DNA from: Thiobacillus sp.
GTDB taxonomy: Bacteria > Pseudomonadota > Gammaproteobacteria > Burkholderiales > Thiobacillaceae
DNA length: 64,000 bases
Direction of reading: 5' to 3'
Assembly (NCBI RefSeq): GCF_030696885.1
Contig: NZ_JAUYRI010000005.1
Coordinates: forward strand, 186,001 to 250,000
A program made the position numbers and the translations under genes. The notes under the pieces were generated by a model. The model saw nothing but the letters and a program-made list of their open reading frames with translations, ran no database searches and had not been told where the DNA came from. Of this stretch, positions 10,902 to 20,317 are shown piece by piece. Positions within the stretch are counted from its first letter, which is position 1, and every line of letters begins with the position of its first letter.

Positions 10902-12652
10902 TCACGCGCCGCTTCGATGCGCTGATCATCGGCGGCGGCGGCGCGGGTCTGCGTGCGGCGCTGCAGCTGGCGCGGTCCGACTACACCGTCGCGGTGGTGT
11001 CGAAAGTCTTCCCCACGCGCTCGCACACGGTGTCGGCGCAGGGCGGCATCACCGCCGCGCTCGCCAACGTCGACGACGATCGCTGGGAATGGCACATGTA
11101 CGACACGGTCAAGGGCGGCGACTGGCTGGGCGACCAGGACGCGATCGAGTTCATGTGCCGCGAGGCCGCCACGGCCGTCTACGAACTCGAACACATGGGG
11201 CTGCCGTTTTCGCGGCTGGACAACGGCAAGATCTACCAGCGTCCCTTCGGCGGCCAGTCGAAGAACTTCGGCGGCGAGCAGGCCACCCGCACCTGCGCTG
11301 CCGCCGACCGCACTGGCCACGCGCTGCTGCACACGCTCTATCAGCAGAACATCGCCCACCGCACCCAGTTCTTCGACGAGTACTTCGCACTCGACCTGGT
11401 GCGCGACGCCGACGGCTACTGCCTTGGCGTGACGGCCATGTCCATCGAAACTGGCGAGCCGCTGCTGATCGAGGCGCGCACCACGCTCTTGGCCACCGGC
11501 GGGGCAGGGCGGGTGTTCTGGAACAGCAGCAACGCCATGATCAACACCGGCGACGGCCTCGGCATGGTGCTGCGCGCAGGACTGCCGTTGCAGGACATGG
11601 AGTTCTGGCAGTTCCACCCGACCGGGATTGCCGGGGTCGGCTGTCTGATCACCGAAGGCGTGCGCGGCGAGGGCGGCTATCTATTGAATAAAAATGGCGA
11701 GCGCTTCATGGAACGCTACGCTCCGCACGCCAAGGACCTCGCCGGACGCGATGTGGTCGCGCGTGCCATCGCCATCGAAATCGCCGAAGGCCGCGGTTGT
11801 GGTCCGCAAGCCGACTTTATCGACCTCAAGCTCGACCATCTGGGCGAGGCGCTCATCGCCGAGAAGCTGCCCGGCATTCGCGACCTCTCGATCCGCTTCG
11901 CCGGCGTCGACCCGGCCAAGGGGCCGATTCCGGTCGCACCCACCGCGCATTACATGATGGGTGGCATCCCCACCAACCTGCACGGCCAGGTCGTCGCGCC
12001 CGCGCGCTTCGGGCCCGAGGAACCGGTGCCGGGTCTGTATGCCGTCGGCGAATGCGCCTGTGTTTCGGTACACGGCGCCAACCGCCTCGGCGGCAACTCG
12101 CTGCTCGACCTGATCGTGTTCGGCCGCGCTGCGGGCAAACACATGCAGGACTATCTGCGCGACAACCCCTATCCGCGCCCGCTGCCCGAAGCGGCAGCCG
12201 ACGCCAGCCTGGCGCGGCTCGCCCGCTGGGACCGCCCCGGCAGCGAGCGCGTGGCGGCGATCTCCGATGACTTGCGGCGCATGATGCAGGCGCATGCCGG
12301 CGTGTTCCGCACCGACGCGGTCTTGCGCGAAGGGCTGGAAAAATTGAATGCGCTGGAAGCACGGTTGACGCACGCCGGCTTGCAGGACACCAGTCGCGTC
12401 TTCAACACGGCACGGATCGAAGCGCTGGAACTGGAAAACCTGATCGGCGTGGCGCGCGCCACACTAGTGTCGGCGATCCACCGCACCGAGAGCCGCGGTG
12501 CGCATACGCGCGAGGATTTTCCTGCGCGCGACGACGAAAACTGGCTCAAGCACACGCTGTATTCGCGTGAGGGTGATCAGGTGGATGCCAAGCCGGTGCG
12601 GCTGAAGCCGCTGACGGTGGAATCGATCAAGCCGAAGGAGAGGGTGTATTGA
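10898..12652 (+). CDS. sdhA: Succinate dehydrogenase flavoprotein subunit
   Basis: Catalytic subunit that oxidises succinate to fumarate and holds covalent FAD. The 584-aa product has the dinucleotide-binding motif [19 protein letters not shown], the FAD-attachment histidine in [10 protein letters not shown], the active-site region [13 protein letters not shown], and the C-terminal [13 protein letters not shown] block. Length is normal (E. coli 588). The ATG at 10898 overlaps the sdhD stop; ATG 10886 is a less likely alternative. It is separated from sdhB by a 598-bp gap filled with an inverted repeat, unusual for this operon. Confidence 0.97.
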   Translation: MITRRFDALIIGGGGAGLRAALQLARSDYTVAVVSKVFPTRSHTVSAQGGITAALANVDDDRWEWHMYDTVKGGDWLGDQDAIEFMCREAATAVYELEHMGLPFSRLDNGKIYQRPFGGQSKNFGGEQATRTCAAADRTGHALLHTLYQQNIAHRTQFFDEYFALDLVRDADGYCLGVTAMSIETGEPLLIEARTTLLATGGAGRVFWNSSNAMINTGDGLGMVLRAGLPLQDMEFWQFHPTGIAGVGCLITEGVRGEGGYLLNKNGERFMERYAPHAKDLAGRDVVARAIAIEIAEGRGCGPQADFIDLKLDHLGEALIAEKLPGIRDLSIRFAGVDPAKGPIPVAPTAHYMMGGIPTNLHGQVVAPARFGPEEPVPGLYAVGECACVSVHGANRLGGNSLLDLIVFGRAAGKHMQDYLRDNPYPRPLPEAAADASLARLARWDRPGSERVAAISDDLRRMMQAHAGVFRTDAVLREGLEKLNALEARLTHAGLQDTSRVFNTARIEALELENLIGVARATLVSAIHRTESRGAHTREDFPARDDENWLKHTLYSREGDQVDAKPVRLKPLTVESIKPKERVY

Positions 12653-13250
12653 TGGTCTCTTCGCATTTAACTGTTCCGATGCTGGGGCTTCGCTTTTCGC
12701 CTGCGGGCGAGTCACTTTCTTTTGCGTGGCCAAAAGAAAGTAACCAAAGAAAAGGCCACCCCTGGTGTGTCGGCCTTCGGCTCCCCTGCGATGCTCGCCA
12801 CCCGAGGCGGGGCTGGAACTCGCCCTGGCAGGGCACACACAACGTGCCCTGCTGCGGAGCTCAGACACCCAGCCCCTTTTCCCCTCGGGCGGCTGCGCTT
12901 CTCGGCGACACACAAGGGGCACCTGATCAGACGCCAGTGCTAGGACATGTGGGCTCAGTAAGCGCGAACGGTCGGTTTTTGTCCCCTTCAGCGCTGCCGA
13001 TTTGGCGCGTGCGGGCGGGGAAAAAGCGGAACCGTGTCCGAGCTCCGCAGCAAGGCACGTTTTGTGTGCCTTGCCAGGGCGAGTTGGTGGAGCGCCCGCA
13101 CGCGCGCGCCAAATCGGGAACCCGCAGGGCAGCGATGTGGGGTCGCCTTTTCTTTGGTTACTTTCTTTTGGCGAAGCAAAAGAAAGTAACTCGCCCAAAG
13201 GCGAAAAGCGAAGCCGTCGCGCATGCATGGTATTCGCAGAGGGCAGCACT
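12653..13250. repeat. Large composite inverted repeat between sdhA and sdhB (core 12688-13214)
   Basis: Two inverted copies of a unit of about 175 bp face each other: roughly 12688-12862 and 13040-13214, around a 180-bp centre. Each outer end carries a short hairpin based on GTTACTTTCTTTTG / CAAAAGAAAGTAAC. The right one (13157-13170 with 13177-13190) is a perfect 14-bp stem; the left one (12711-12723 with 12732-12744) has one mismatch. The inner arms share CTCGCCCTGGCA and TGCTGCGGAGCTC. Frames are open through it on both strands, but these are artefacts of the repeat. It interrupts the sdh operon without touching coding sequence. No transposase is encoded. Confidence 0.75.
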
Positions 13251-13946
13251 ATGAAATTCCGCCTCTACCGCTACTCCCCAGAATCCGGCGAAAAGCCCAC
13301 CATGCAGGACGTCGAACTCGACATCGAACCCGCCGGCAAGATGCTGCTCGACGCGCTGTTGGCGATCAAGGCGCAGGATGAAACTCTGAGCCTGCGCCGC
13401 TCCTGCCGCGAGGGCGTGTGCGGCTCGGATGCGGTGAACGTCAACGGCAAGAACCGGCTGGCGTGCATCACGCCGCTGACCGAACTGCAGGAGCCGATCG
13501 AAGTGCGGCCGCTGCCCGGGCTGCCGGTGATCCGCGACCTGATCGTGGACATGGAGCCGTTCTACAAGCAGTACCGTTCGATCAAGCCGTGGCTGATCAA
13601 CGACGCGCCCGAGCCGGAGGTCGAGCGGCTGCAAAGTCCTGACGACCGCGCGCTACTCGACGGCGCCTACGAGTGCATCCTGTGTGCCTGCTGCACCACC
13701 TCGTGTCCGTCGTTCTGGTGGAATCCGGACACCTTCGTCGGCCCCGCGGGGCTGTTGCAGGCCTATCGTTTCATTGCCGATTCGCGCGACGAGGCGACCG
13801 CCGCGCGGCTCGACAACCTGGAAGACCCCTACAGGCTCTATCGCTGCCGCGGCATCATGAATTGCGTCGACGCCTGCCCCAAGGGGCTGAATCCGACCGC
13901 GGCGATCGGGCGCATCAAGTCGCTGCTGGTGAAACGTCGTGTCTGA
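13251..13946 (+). CDS. sdhB: Succinate dehydrogenase iron-sulfur subunit
   Basis: Carries electrons from SdhA to the membrane anchors through three Fe-S clusters. The 231-aa protein has the ferredoxin-type cysteines (SCREGVCGSDAVNVNG, then LACIT for the 2Fe-2S cluster) and the C-terminal cluster cysteines CILCACCTTSCPSFWW and CRGIMNCVDACPKGLNP. The ATG at 13251 lies just beyond the repeat. Its ribosome site (GAGGGCAGCACT) is in sequence next to the repeat, so the element may affect expression relative to sdhA. The stop overlaps sdhE. Confidence 0.97.
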   Translation: MKFRLYRYSPESGEKPTMQDVELDIEPAGKMLLDALLAIKAQDETLSLRRSCREGVCGSDAVNVNGKNRLACITPLTELQEPIEVRPLPGLPVIRDLIVDMEPFYKQYRSIKPWLINDAPEPEVERLQSPDDRALLDGAYECILCACCTTSCPSFWWNPDTFVGPAGLLQAYRFIADSRDEATAARLDNLEDPYRLYRCRGIMNCVDACPKGLNPTAAIGRIKSLLVKRRV

Positions 13947-14193
13947 TCGACTGGCCTGGCGCTGCCGCCGCGGCTTGCTCGAGCTGGATCTCTGGCTGGG
14001 TGGCTTTCTGGACGCGCACCGCGCTACACTTCAGCCTGGCGAGGTCGCCGCGCTGGAGCGGCTGCTGGGCCTGTCGGACATGGACCTGCTCGACAGGCTG
14101 CAAGGCCGGTCGCCTGCGGGCGATGCCGCTCTTGCCGCGCTGATTGAACGCCTGCAAGAATACCGGGCAGCAACATTACTGGAATCACAATGA
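13939..14193 (+). CDS. sdhE: FAD assembly factor SdhE
   Basis: Small cytoplasmic protein that promotes covalent flavinylation of SdhA. The 84-aa product has the family motif RRGLLELD (RGxxE type) near the N-terminus and the helical pattern [15 protein letters not shown]. The GTG at 13939 overlaps the sdhB stop, and its own TGA overlaps the gltA start, so it is translationally coupled on both sides. Location between sdhB and gltA agrees with its role. Confidence 0.92.
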   Translation: MSDRLAWRCRRGLLELDLWLGGFLDAHRATLQPGEVAALERLLGLSDMDLLDRLQGRSPAGDAALAALIERLQEYRAATLLESQ

Positions 14194-15485
14194 AAAAAAC
14201 CGTTACCCTCACCTTCAGCGACGGCAGTCCGTCGATCGAGCTGCCGATTCAGCAGGGCACCTATGGCAAGCCGGTCATCGACATTCGCGCGCTCGGCACG
14301 CACGGCTATTTCACCCATGACCCCGGCTTTACCGCGACGTCGAGCTGCAACTCGGCGATCACCTATATCGACGGCGACGAGGGCCTGCTGTATTACCGCG
14401 GCTATCCGATCGAGGAACTGGCCTACCAATCGGACTACATGGAAGTCTGCTACCTGCTGATCCACGGCGAACTGCCGACGGTCGAGCAGAAGGAAACGTT
14501 CGAGACATCGATCCGCCATCACACCCTGCTGCACGACCAGATGGAAAACGTGTTCCGCGGTTTTCGCCGCAGCGCGCATCCGATGGCGGTGATGATCGGC
14601 GTCACCGGTGCGATGTCGGCCTTCTATCACAAGGGCCTGGACAACTTCGATCCGAAGCATCGCGAGATTGTCGCGCACCGGTTGATCGCCAAGGTGCCGA
14701 CGGTGGCGGCGTGGGCCTACAAGTTCAACGAGGGACAGCCCTTCGTCTACCCGCAGAACCGGCTTTCGTATGCCGAGAACTTCATGCACATGATGTTCTC
14801 GACGCCGTGCGCGCCCTACGAGCCGAACCCGGTGCTGGCGCGCGCGCTCGACCGTATTTTCATCCTGCACGCCGATCACGAGCAGAACGCGTCGACCTCG
14901 ACCGTGCGCCTGGCCGGTTCCAGTGGCGCCAATCCTTATGCCTGCATCGCCAGCGGCATGGCCTCGCTGTGGGGTCCGCTGCACGGCGGCGCCAACGAGG
15001 CCGTGCTGCAGATGTTGGAGGAGATGGACGACGTCTCCAAGATCCCCGGCTTCATCAAGCGCGCCAAGGACAAGTCCGATCCGTTCCGCCTGATGGGCTT
15101 CGGTCACCGCATCTACAAGAACATGGACCCGCGTGCCGCGATCATCCGCCAGACCTGCTACGAGGTGCTGGACGAGCTCGGCCTGCGCGACGATCCGCAG
15201 TTCAAGATCGCGCTGGAGCTCGAGCGCATCGCGCTGGAAGACGACTACTTCATCGAGAAGAAGCTCTATCCCAACGTCGATTTCTATTCCGGCATCATCT
15301 TCCGTGCACTCGGCATTCCCCCGAGCATGTTCACCGCGCTGTTCGCGATGGCGCGCACCGCCGGCTGGGTCGCGCAGTGGCACGAAATGCTGTCCGATCC
15401 GGCGCACAAGATCGGCCGGCCGCGTCAGCTCTATACCGGTTCGGCGCGGCGCGATTTTGTGCCGATCGACCAGCGCGGGACCTGA
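14190..15485 (+). CDS. gltA: Citrate synthase (type II)
   Basis: Condenses acetyl-CoA and oxaloacetate to citrate. The 431-aa product matches hexameric type II enzymes in length. It begins [11 protein letters not shown], with a beta-strand N-terminal domain, then [10 protein letters not shown], the active-site histidines in [15 protein letters not shown] and [26 protein letters not shown] and the C-terminal [14 protein letters not shown]. It starts within the sdhE stop (ATGA). Confidence 0.97.
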   Translation: MKKTVTLTFSDGSPSIELPIQQGTYGKPVIDIRALGTHGYFTHDPGFTATSSCNSAITYIDGDEGLLYYRGYPIEELAYQSDYMEVCYLLIHGELPTVEQKETFETSIRHHTLLHDQMENVFRGFRRSAHPMAVMIGVTGAMSAFYHKGLDNFDPKHREIVAHRLIAKVPTVAAWAYKFNEGQPFVYPQNRLSYAENFMHMMFSTPCAPYEPNPVLARALDRIFILHADHEQNASTSTVRLAGSSGANPYACIASGMASLWGPLHGGANEAVLQMLEEMDDVSKIPGFIKRAKDKSDPFRLMGFGHRIYKNMDPRAAIIRQTCYEVLDELGLRDDPQFKIALELERIALEDDYFIEKKLYPNVDFYSGIIFRALGIPPSMFTALFAMARTAGWVAQWHEMLSDPAHKIGRPRQLYTGSARRDFVPIDQRGT

Positions 15486-15499
15486 GCCCAAACCCATCC

Positions 15500-18196
15500 A
15501 TGAGCGCGCCTGACTGGTCCCGGACGTCCCCGCTGTATGCCGGCAATGCCGCCTACCTGGAACAGTTCGGCGACGCGGCGCTGGCGCCCTGGCTGGCGCA
15601 GCCGATGCCGGGTCCGGCCGGCGCAACCGATGCCGCGCAGGTGTCGGTGCTGCGCCTCATCAATGCCTACCGCTACCTGGGAGTACGGCAGGCGGAACTC
15701 GATCCGCTGCGGCGTTTCGAGCCGCCGCCCACGCCCGAACTCGACCCCGCGCACTACGGCCTGACCGAGGCCGACCTCGCGCGCGAATTCGAAACCGGTT
15801 CGCTGTGCGGCGTCGACCGCACCACGCTGGCCGACATCCTGCAGCGCGTGCGCGGCGCCTACTGCGGTCATGTTGGCATCGAATACATGCACATCACCGA
15901 CGTGGCGCGCAAACGCTGGCTGCAGGAGCGCATCGAATCGGCGCAAGGCCACTTCGGCGTCTCGGCCGACCTCAAGAAACAGCTGCTCAAGCGCCTGACC
16001 GACGCCGAGACGCTGGAGAAATTCCTGCACACCCAGCACGTGGGGCAGAAGCGTTTTTCGCTCGAAGGCGGCGAGAGCCTGATTCCGCTGCTCGACCAGG
16101 TGATCGAACGCTGCGCCCGCCACGGCGCCAAGGAAGTCGTGCTGGGCATGGCGCATCGCGGACGCATCAACGTGCTGGTCAACATCATGCGGCGCACTGT
16201 GAGCAGCCTCTACGAGGAGCCGGCGAACGGCTGTCCCGGCTCGCCACTGTCGGGCGACGTCAAATACCACCAGGGCTTTTCCACCGACATCAGCACCGAA
16301 TACGGTCCGGTCCATCTGGCGCTGGCGTTCAATCCCTCGCACCTCGAGATCGTGCATCCGGTGGTGCGCGGCTCGGTGCGTGCGCGTCAGGACCGGCGCG
16401 GCGACGTGCTCGGCTACGAAGTGGTGCCGGTGATCCTGCATGGCGACGCCGCGCTGTCGGGGCAGGGCGTGGTGATGGAAAGCCTCAACATGTCGCAGAC
16501 GCGCGGCTTCAGGAATGGCGGCGCGATCCATGTGGTGATCAACAACCAGATTGGCTTCACCACCTCGGACCCGCGCGACGTACGCTCGACACTGTACTGC
16601 ACCGATGTGGCCAAGATGGTCGAGGCGCCGGTGCTGCACGTCAACGGCGACGACCCCGAAGCGGTGGCTTATGCAGTCCAGACCGCGGTGGATTTCCGCT
16701 ACACCTTCCACAAGAACTGTTTCATCGACCTGGTGTGCTACCGCCGCCACGGCCACAACGAGCAGGACGAACCGCTCGCCACCCAGCCGATGATGTATCG
16801 CCGCATCCAGGCGCATCCCAGCACGCGCGTGCTGTATGCGCAGCGCCTGGTCGACGAGGGCGTGCTGACGCAGGCGCAGGCGGACGACCTGGTGGACATT
16901 TGCCGCGAGCGGCTGGAGCACGGTCAGCCGCTCGGCACCCCCGCCCTGTCCAGTTTCAAGGCGACCTTCGGCGTCGACTGGGGACGCTTCAAGGACAACG
17001 CGGCCGCCGAGGTGCCGACCGCGATCTCGGCCACGCGGCTGGATTTTCTGGGTGAGCGCATCACCACGCTGCAGCAGGATGTCGAATTGCATTCGCGGGT
17101 GCAGAAGGTGCTCGACGACCGCATCCGCATGCGCGCGGGCGAGCTGCCGCTCGACTGGGGCTACGCCGAGAACCTCGCCTACGCCAGCCTGCTCGATGCA
17201 GGCCACAACGTGCGTCTGTCCGGGCAGGACTCGGCGCGCGGCACCTTCTTCCATCGCCACGCGGTGTGGCACGACCAGAAGCGTGAGCGCCGCCAAAGCG
17301 GCGTCTATATCCCGCTCGAACACATCCACGATCGGCAGGGCAATTTCACCGTTATCGATTCGCTGCTGTCGGAGGAAGCGGTGCTGGCCTTCGAATACGG
17401 CTACGCGACCGCCGATCCCGACACCCTGGTGATCTGGGAAGCACAGTTTGGCGACTTCGCCAACGGCGCGCAGGTGGTGATCGACCAGTTCATTGCCGGC
17501 GGCGAGGCCAAGTGGGGTCGCCTGTGCGGACTGGTGATGCTGCTGCCGCATGGCTTTGAAGGGCAGGGGCCGGAGCATTCCTCGGCCCGGCTCGAACGCT
17601 ACCTGCAGCTGTGCGCACAGGAGAACATCCAGGTCTGCGTACCGACCCTGCCGGCGCAGATGTTCCACCTGCTGCGCCGGCAGATCGTGCGGCCGTCGCG
17701 CAAGCCGCTGGTGGTGCTGACGCCGAAGAGTCTGCTGCGCCATCCGAGCTCGACCTCGTCGCTGGCGGATTTGAGCGAAGGCGCATTCCTGCCGGTCATC
17801 GACGATCCGCGCGCGCCGCGCACGGCGAAGCGTGTGGTGGCCTGCAGCGGGCGGGTCTGGTTCGATCTCGACTCGACGCGCATCGCGCGCGGCCTTGACG
17901 ACGTTGCGCTGGTGCGCGTGGAGCAGCTTTACCCCTTTCCCGAGCAGGCGTTTCGCGCCGTGCTGGCCGCCTATCCAGAGGCCGACACCTTCGTCTGGGC
18001 GCAGGAAGAACCGATGAACCAGGGCGCGTGGTTCCAGACGCTGCACCATCTGAATCACTGCGCACCCGGCGGCTGCCGCTTCCACTACGCCGGACGCCCG
18101 CCAGCCGCGGCGCCGGCGTCGGGCTACACCTCGCGCCACCGGGCGGAACTGGAAGCCCTGCTGAACGATGCGCTGGAGACCGTTTATGAAAATTGA
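15500..18196 (+). CDS. sucA: 2-oxoglutarate dehydrogenase E1 component
   Basis: Thiamine-diphosphate enzyme that decarboxylates 2-oxoglutarate and transfers succinyl groups to the E2 lipoyl domain. The 898-aa protein begins with the E1o N-terminal segment ([14 protein letters not shown]) that in other systems contacts E2/E3. It then has IEYMHITD, the active-site run [24 protein letters not shown], the ThDP-binding stretch [13 protein letters not shown], and the C-terminal EEPMNQGAW. The ATG at 15500 gives a normal length; the upstream open frame runs antiparallel to nothing conserved and overlaps gltA. It overlaps sucB by 11 bp. Confidence 0.96.
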   Translation: MSAPDWSRTSPLYAGNAAYLEQFGDAALAPWLAQPMPGPAGATDAAQVSVLRLINAYRYLGVRQAELDPLRRFEPPPTPELDPAHYGLTEADLAREFETGSLCGVDRTTLADILQRVRGAYCGHVGIEYMHITDVARKRWLQERIESAQGHFGVSADLKKQLLKRLTDAETLEKFLHTQHVGQKRFSLEGGESLIPLLDQVIERCARHGAKEVVLGMAHRGRINVLVNIMRRTVSSLYEEPANGCPGSPLSGDVKYHQGFSTDISTEYGPVHLALAFNPSHLEIVHPVVRGSVRARQDRRGDVLGYEVVPVILHGDAALSGQGVVMESLNMSQTRGFRNGGAIHVVINNQIGFTTSDPRDVRSTLYCTDVAKMVEAPVLHVNGDDPEAVAYAVQTAVDFRYTFHKNCFIDLVCYRRHGHNEQDEPLATQPMMYRRIQAHPSTRVLYAQRLVDEGVLTQAQADDLVDICRERLEHGQPLGTPALSSFKATFGVDWGRFKDNAAAEVPTAISATRLDFLGERITTLQQDVELHSRVQKVLDDRIRMRAGELPLDWGYAENLAYASLLDAGHNVRLSGQDSARGTFFHRHAVWHDQKRERRQSGVYIPLEHIHDRQGNFTVIDSLLSEEAVLAFEYGYATADPDTLVIWEAQFGDFANGAQVVIDQFIAGGEAKWGRLCGLVMLLPHGFEGQGPEHSSARLERYLQLCAQENIQVCVPTLPAQMFHLLRRQIVRPSRKPLVVLTPKSLLRHPSSTSSLADLSEGAFLPVIDDPRAPRTAKRVVACSGRVWFDLDSTRIARGLDDVALVRVEQLYPFPEQAFRAVLAAYPEADTFVWAQEEPMNQGAWFQTLHHLNHCAPGGCRFHYAGRPPAAAPASGYTSRHRAELEALLNDALETVYEN

Positions 18197-19307
18197 AGTG
18201 CGCGTGCCGACCCTGTCCGACTCGGTGGCCAGCGGTACTCTGCTGCCGTGGCGCAAGATCGTCGGCGAGACGGTCGCGCGCGACGAGACCCTGGTCGACC
18301 TGGAAACCGACAAGGTGATCCTGGAAATCCCCGCGCCGGCGTCCGGCACCGTAATCGAAGTCATGCAGCCGGAAGGCGCGGTGGTGAAGGCCGGCGAAGT
18401 GGTCGCGGTGATCGAGACCGGTGAGAGCGCTGCCGTTGCGGCGCCGGCCGTCGAGAAGAACGCGCCAGCGGCAACGCGCAAGACGCGGACTGCCGCGCCG
18501 CCGCCCGTCGCGGCGCCGGCAGCGCCTGTGGTGCCGCTGCCCACGGCCGCGCCTGTCGTGTCGGCCGCGGCGCCGGGTGAACATCTTCACCCGGCGAACG
18601 TCATGCCCCAATCGACCAAACGCGAGCCGATGTCGCGGTTGCGCCAGCGGGTGGCCGAGCGCCTGGTCGCGGCACAGCATACCGCCGCCATGCTCACCAC
18701 CTTCAACGAGGTGAACATGCAGCCGGTGAACGAACTGCGCCAGCGCTACAAGGCCGAGTTCGAGGTCAGGCACGGCGTCAAGCTGGGCTACATGTCCTTC
18801 TTTGTGCGCGCGGTGTGCCAGGCGATGCAGCAGTTTCCGATCGTCAACGCCGCCATCGACGGCAACGACATCGTGTGGCAGGACGATGTCGACATCGGCA
18901 TCGCCATTTCCAGTCCGCGCGGGCTGGTGGTGCCGATTTTGCGCCGCGCGCAGACGCTGTCGTCGGCCGAGATCGAGCTGGCCATCGCCGACTTCGCCCA
19001 GCGTGCGCGCGCGAGCCGGCTCACGCTCGAGGACCTGTCCGGCGGCAGCTTCTCGATCACCAATGGCGGTGTGTTCGGCTCGCTGCTGTCCACGCCCATT
19101 CTCAATCCGCCGCAGTCGGCCATCCTCGGCATGCACACCATTCAGGAACGCCCGGTGGCTGAGAACGGCCAGGTGGTGATCCGTCCGATGATGTACCTGG
19201 CGCTGACCTACGATCACCGGCTGATCGATGGGCGCGACGCGGTACAATTTCTGGTGGCGGTGAAGGCCGCGCTGGAAGCGCCGGATGCGCTGCTGCCGGC
19301 CCCCTGA
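18186..19307 (+). CDS. sucB: 2-oxoglutarate dehydrogenase E2 component without a visible E3-binding domain
   Basis: Dihydrolipoyl succinyltransferase, core of the 2-oxoglutarate dehydrogenase complex. Residues 1-78 are a lipoyl domain with the lipoylated lysine in [11 protein letters not shown]. Residues about 150-373 are the acyltransferase domain, with the catalytic block [16 protein letters not shown]. The 373-aa length is short (E. coli 405). The stretch between them is an Ala/Pro-rich linker, and I cannot find the small peripheral-subunit-binding domain (the usual GTGxxGR...DV pattern). No lpdA follows; an ABC ATPase does. E2 function is clear, but how E3 is recruited is open. Confidence 0.94.
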   Translation: MKIEVRVPTLSDSVASGTLLPWRKIVGETVARDETLVDLETDKVILEIPAPASGTVIEVMQPEGAVVKAGEVVAVIETGESAAVAAPAVEKNAPAATRKTRTAAPPPVAAPAAPVVPLPTAAPVVSAAAPGEHLHPANVMPQSTKREPMSRLRQRVAERLVAAQHTAAMLTTFNEVNMQPVNELRQRYKAEFEVRHGVKLGYMSFFVRAVCQAMQQFPIVNAAIDGNDIVWQDDVDIGIAISSPRGLVVPILRRAQTLSSAEIELAIADFAQRARASRLTLEDLSGGSFSITNGGVFGSLLSTPILNPPQSAILGMHTIQERPVAENGQVVIRPMMYLALTYDHRLIDGRDAVQFLVAVKAALEAPDALLPAP

Positions 19308-19320
19308 TCCGGCCCTCACG

Positions 19321-20169
19321 ATGAACGCATCCGCCCCGCAGCAAAACGTCCCGCCATCCTCGCCCGATAACCTGGTCGAGATCAGCGACCTGCATTTCGC
19401 GTTCGAGCAGAATCAGGTGCTCAAGGGGGTCAATCTCGCTATCCCGCGCGGCAAGCTGGTCGCCATCCTCGGCGTCAGCGGCTGCGGCAAGACCACGCTG
19501 CTGCGGCACATCGGCGGCCAGCTGAAGCCGGCGCGCGGCGAGGTGACGTTCGACGGCCAGGTGGTGCACACGCTCGGCAACAATGCGCTCTACGCGATGC
19601 GGCGCAAGATGGGCATGATGTTCCAGGTCAGCGGGCTGTTCAGCGACCTCTCGGTGTTCGACAACATCGCGTATCCGATCCGCGAGCATACCGACCTGCC
19701 GGAAGACGTCGTCCGCGACCTGGTGCTGATGAAGCTCGATGCCGTGGGCCTGCGCGGCGCACGTGACCTGATGACCGGCGAGCTGTCGGGCGGCATGGAG
19801 CGCCGCGTGGCGCTGGCCCGCGCGATCGCGCTCGACCCGATGCTGATCATGTACGACGAGCCCTTCGCCGGGCTCGACCCGATTTCGCTCAACACCGTTG
19901 CCAGCCTGATCCGTACGCTCAACGATGCGCTCGGCCTGACCTCGATCGTGGTGACCTACGATGTCTCGGAGTCGCTCAAGGTCGCCGACTACGTTTATTT
20001 CATTCATGACGGCGTCGTGGTGGCGGAAGGCGAAGCCGCGGCCATGGCCGATTCGCGCGACCCCTTCGTGCACCAGTTCGTCCATGCCAAGCCGGATGGC
20101 CCGGTGGCTTTCCAGTATCCCAGCCGCCCCTACTCAGAAGCGCTGGACCTCCCTCCGACCCCACCCTGA
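19321..20169 (+). CDS. MlaF-like ABC transporter ATPase
   Basis: ATP-binding subunit related to MlaF, which powers phospholipid transport between outer and inner membranes. The 282-aa protein shows Walker A GVSGCGKTT (51-59), signature LSGGMERRVALARA and Walker B LIMYDEPFAGLDP with the catalytic Glu at 180. At the switch-loop position it reads VTYDVSES, so the usual His is Tyr213. MlaE, MlaD and the other partners are not next to it; it is the last gene after sucB and is followed by a terminator. The start ATG at 19321 lies 13 bp after sucB. Family assignment is good; the exact transporter is uncertain. Confidence 0.78.
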   Translation: MNASAPQQNVPPSSPDNLVEISDLHFAFEQNQVLKGVNLAIPRGKLVAILGVSGCGKTTLLRHIGGQLKPARGEVTFDGQVVHTLGNNALYAMRRKMGMMFQVSGLFSDLSVFDNIAYPIREHTDLPEDVVRDLVLMKLDAVGLRGARDLMTGELSGGMERRVALARAIALDPMLIMYDEPFAGLDPISLNTVASLIRTLNDALGLTSIVVTYDVSESLKVADYVYFIHDGVVVAEGEAAAMADSRDPFVHQFVHAKPDGPVAFQYPSRPYSEALDLPPTPP

Positions 20170-20182
20170 CCCCCTGATCAAG

Positions 20183-20218
20183 CCTGCCAGACGGCGCACT
20201 GCGCGCCGCGGCAGGTTT
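20183..20218 (+). terminator. Terminator after the TCA/ABC operon
   Basis: CCTGCC (20183-20188) pairs with GGCAGG (20210-20215), and an inner CGGCGC (20192-20197) pairs with GCGCCG (20203-20208), followed by TTT. It lies 13 bp after the ABC ATPase stop and before the response-regulator gene. The T-run is short, so it may be a weak terminator. Confidence 0.6.
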
Positions 20219-20317
20219 CAGTTAAGCCCGTAACAGCCGTTATTTCCCTGAATGACACGCTTTCTGGGGTAAAACTGCGGTGATCAGCGGCAATTTCGGA
20301 TGTTCTGGGGTGCGGCC

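Noticed and set aside
12649-13254. Open frames on both strands inside the sdh inverted repeat
   Set aside because: They arise from the repeat itself (translations with PKESNQRKG-like and FLLAKQKKVT-like text) and have no gene features.
15431-18544. Long minus-strand frame opposite sucA
   Set aside because: Antisense shadow of sucA and the sucB start; no recognisable domain.
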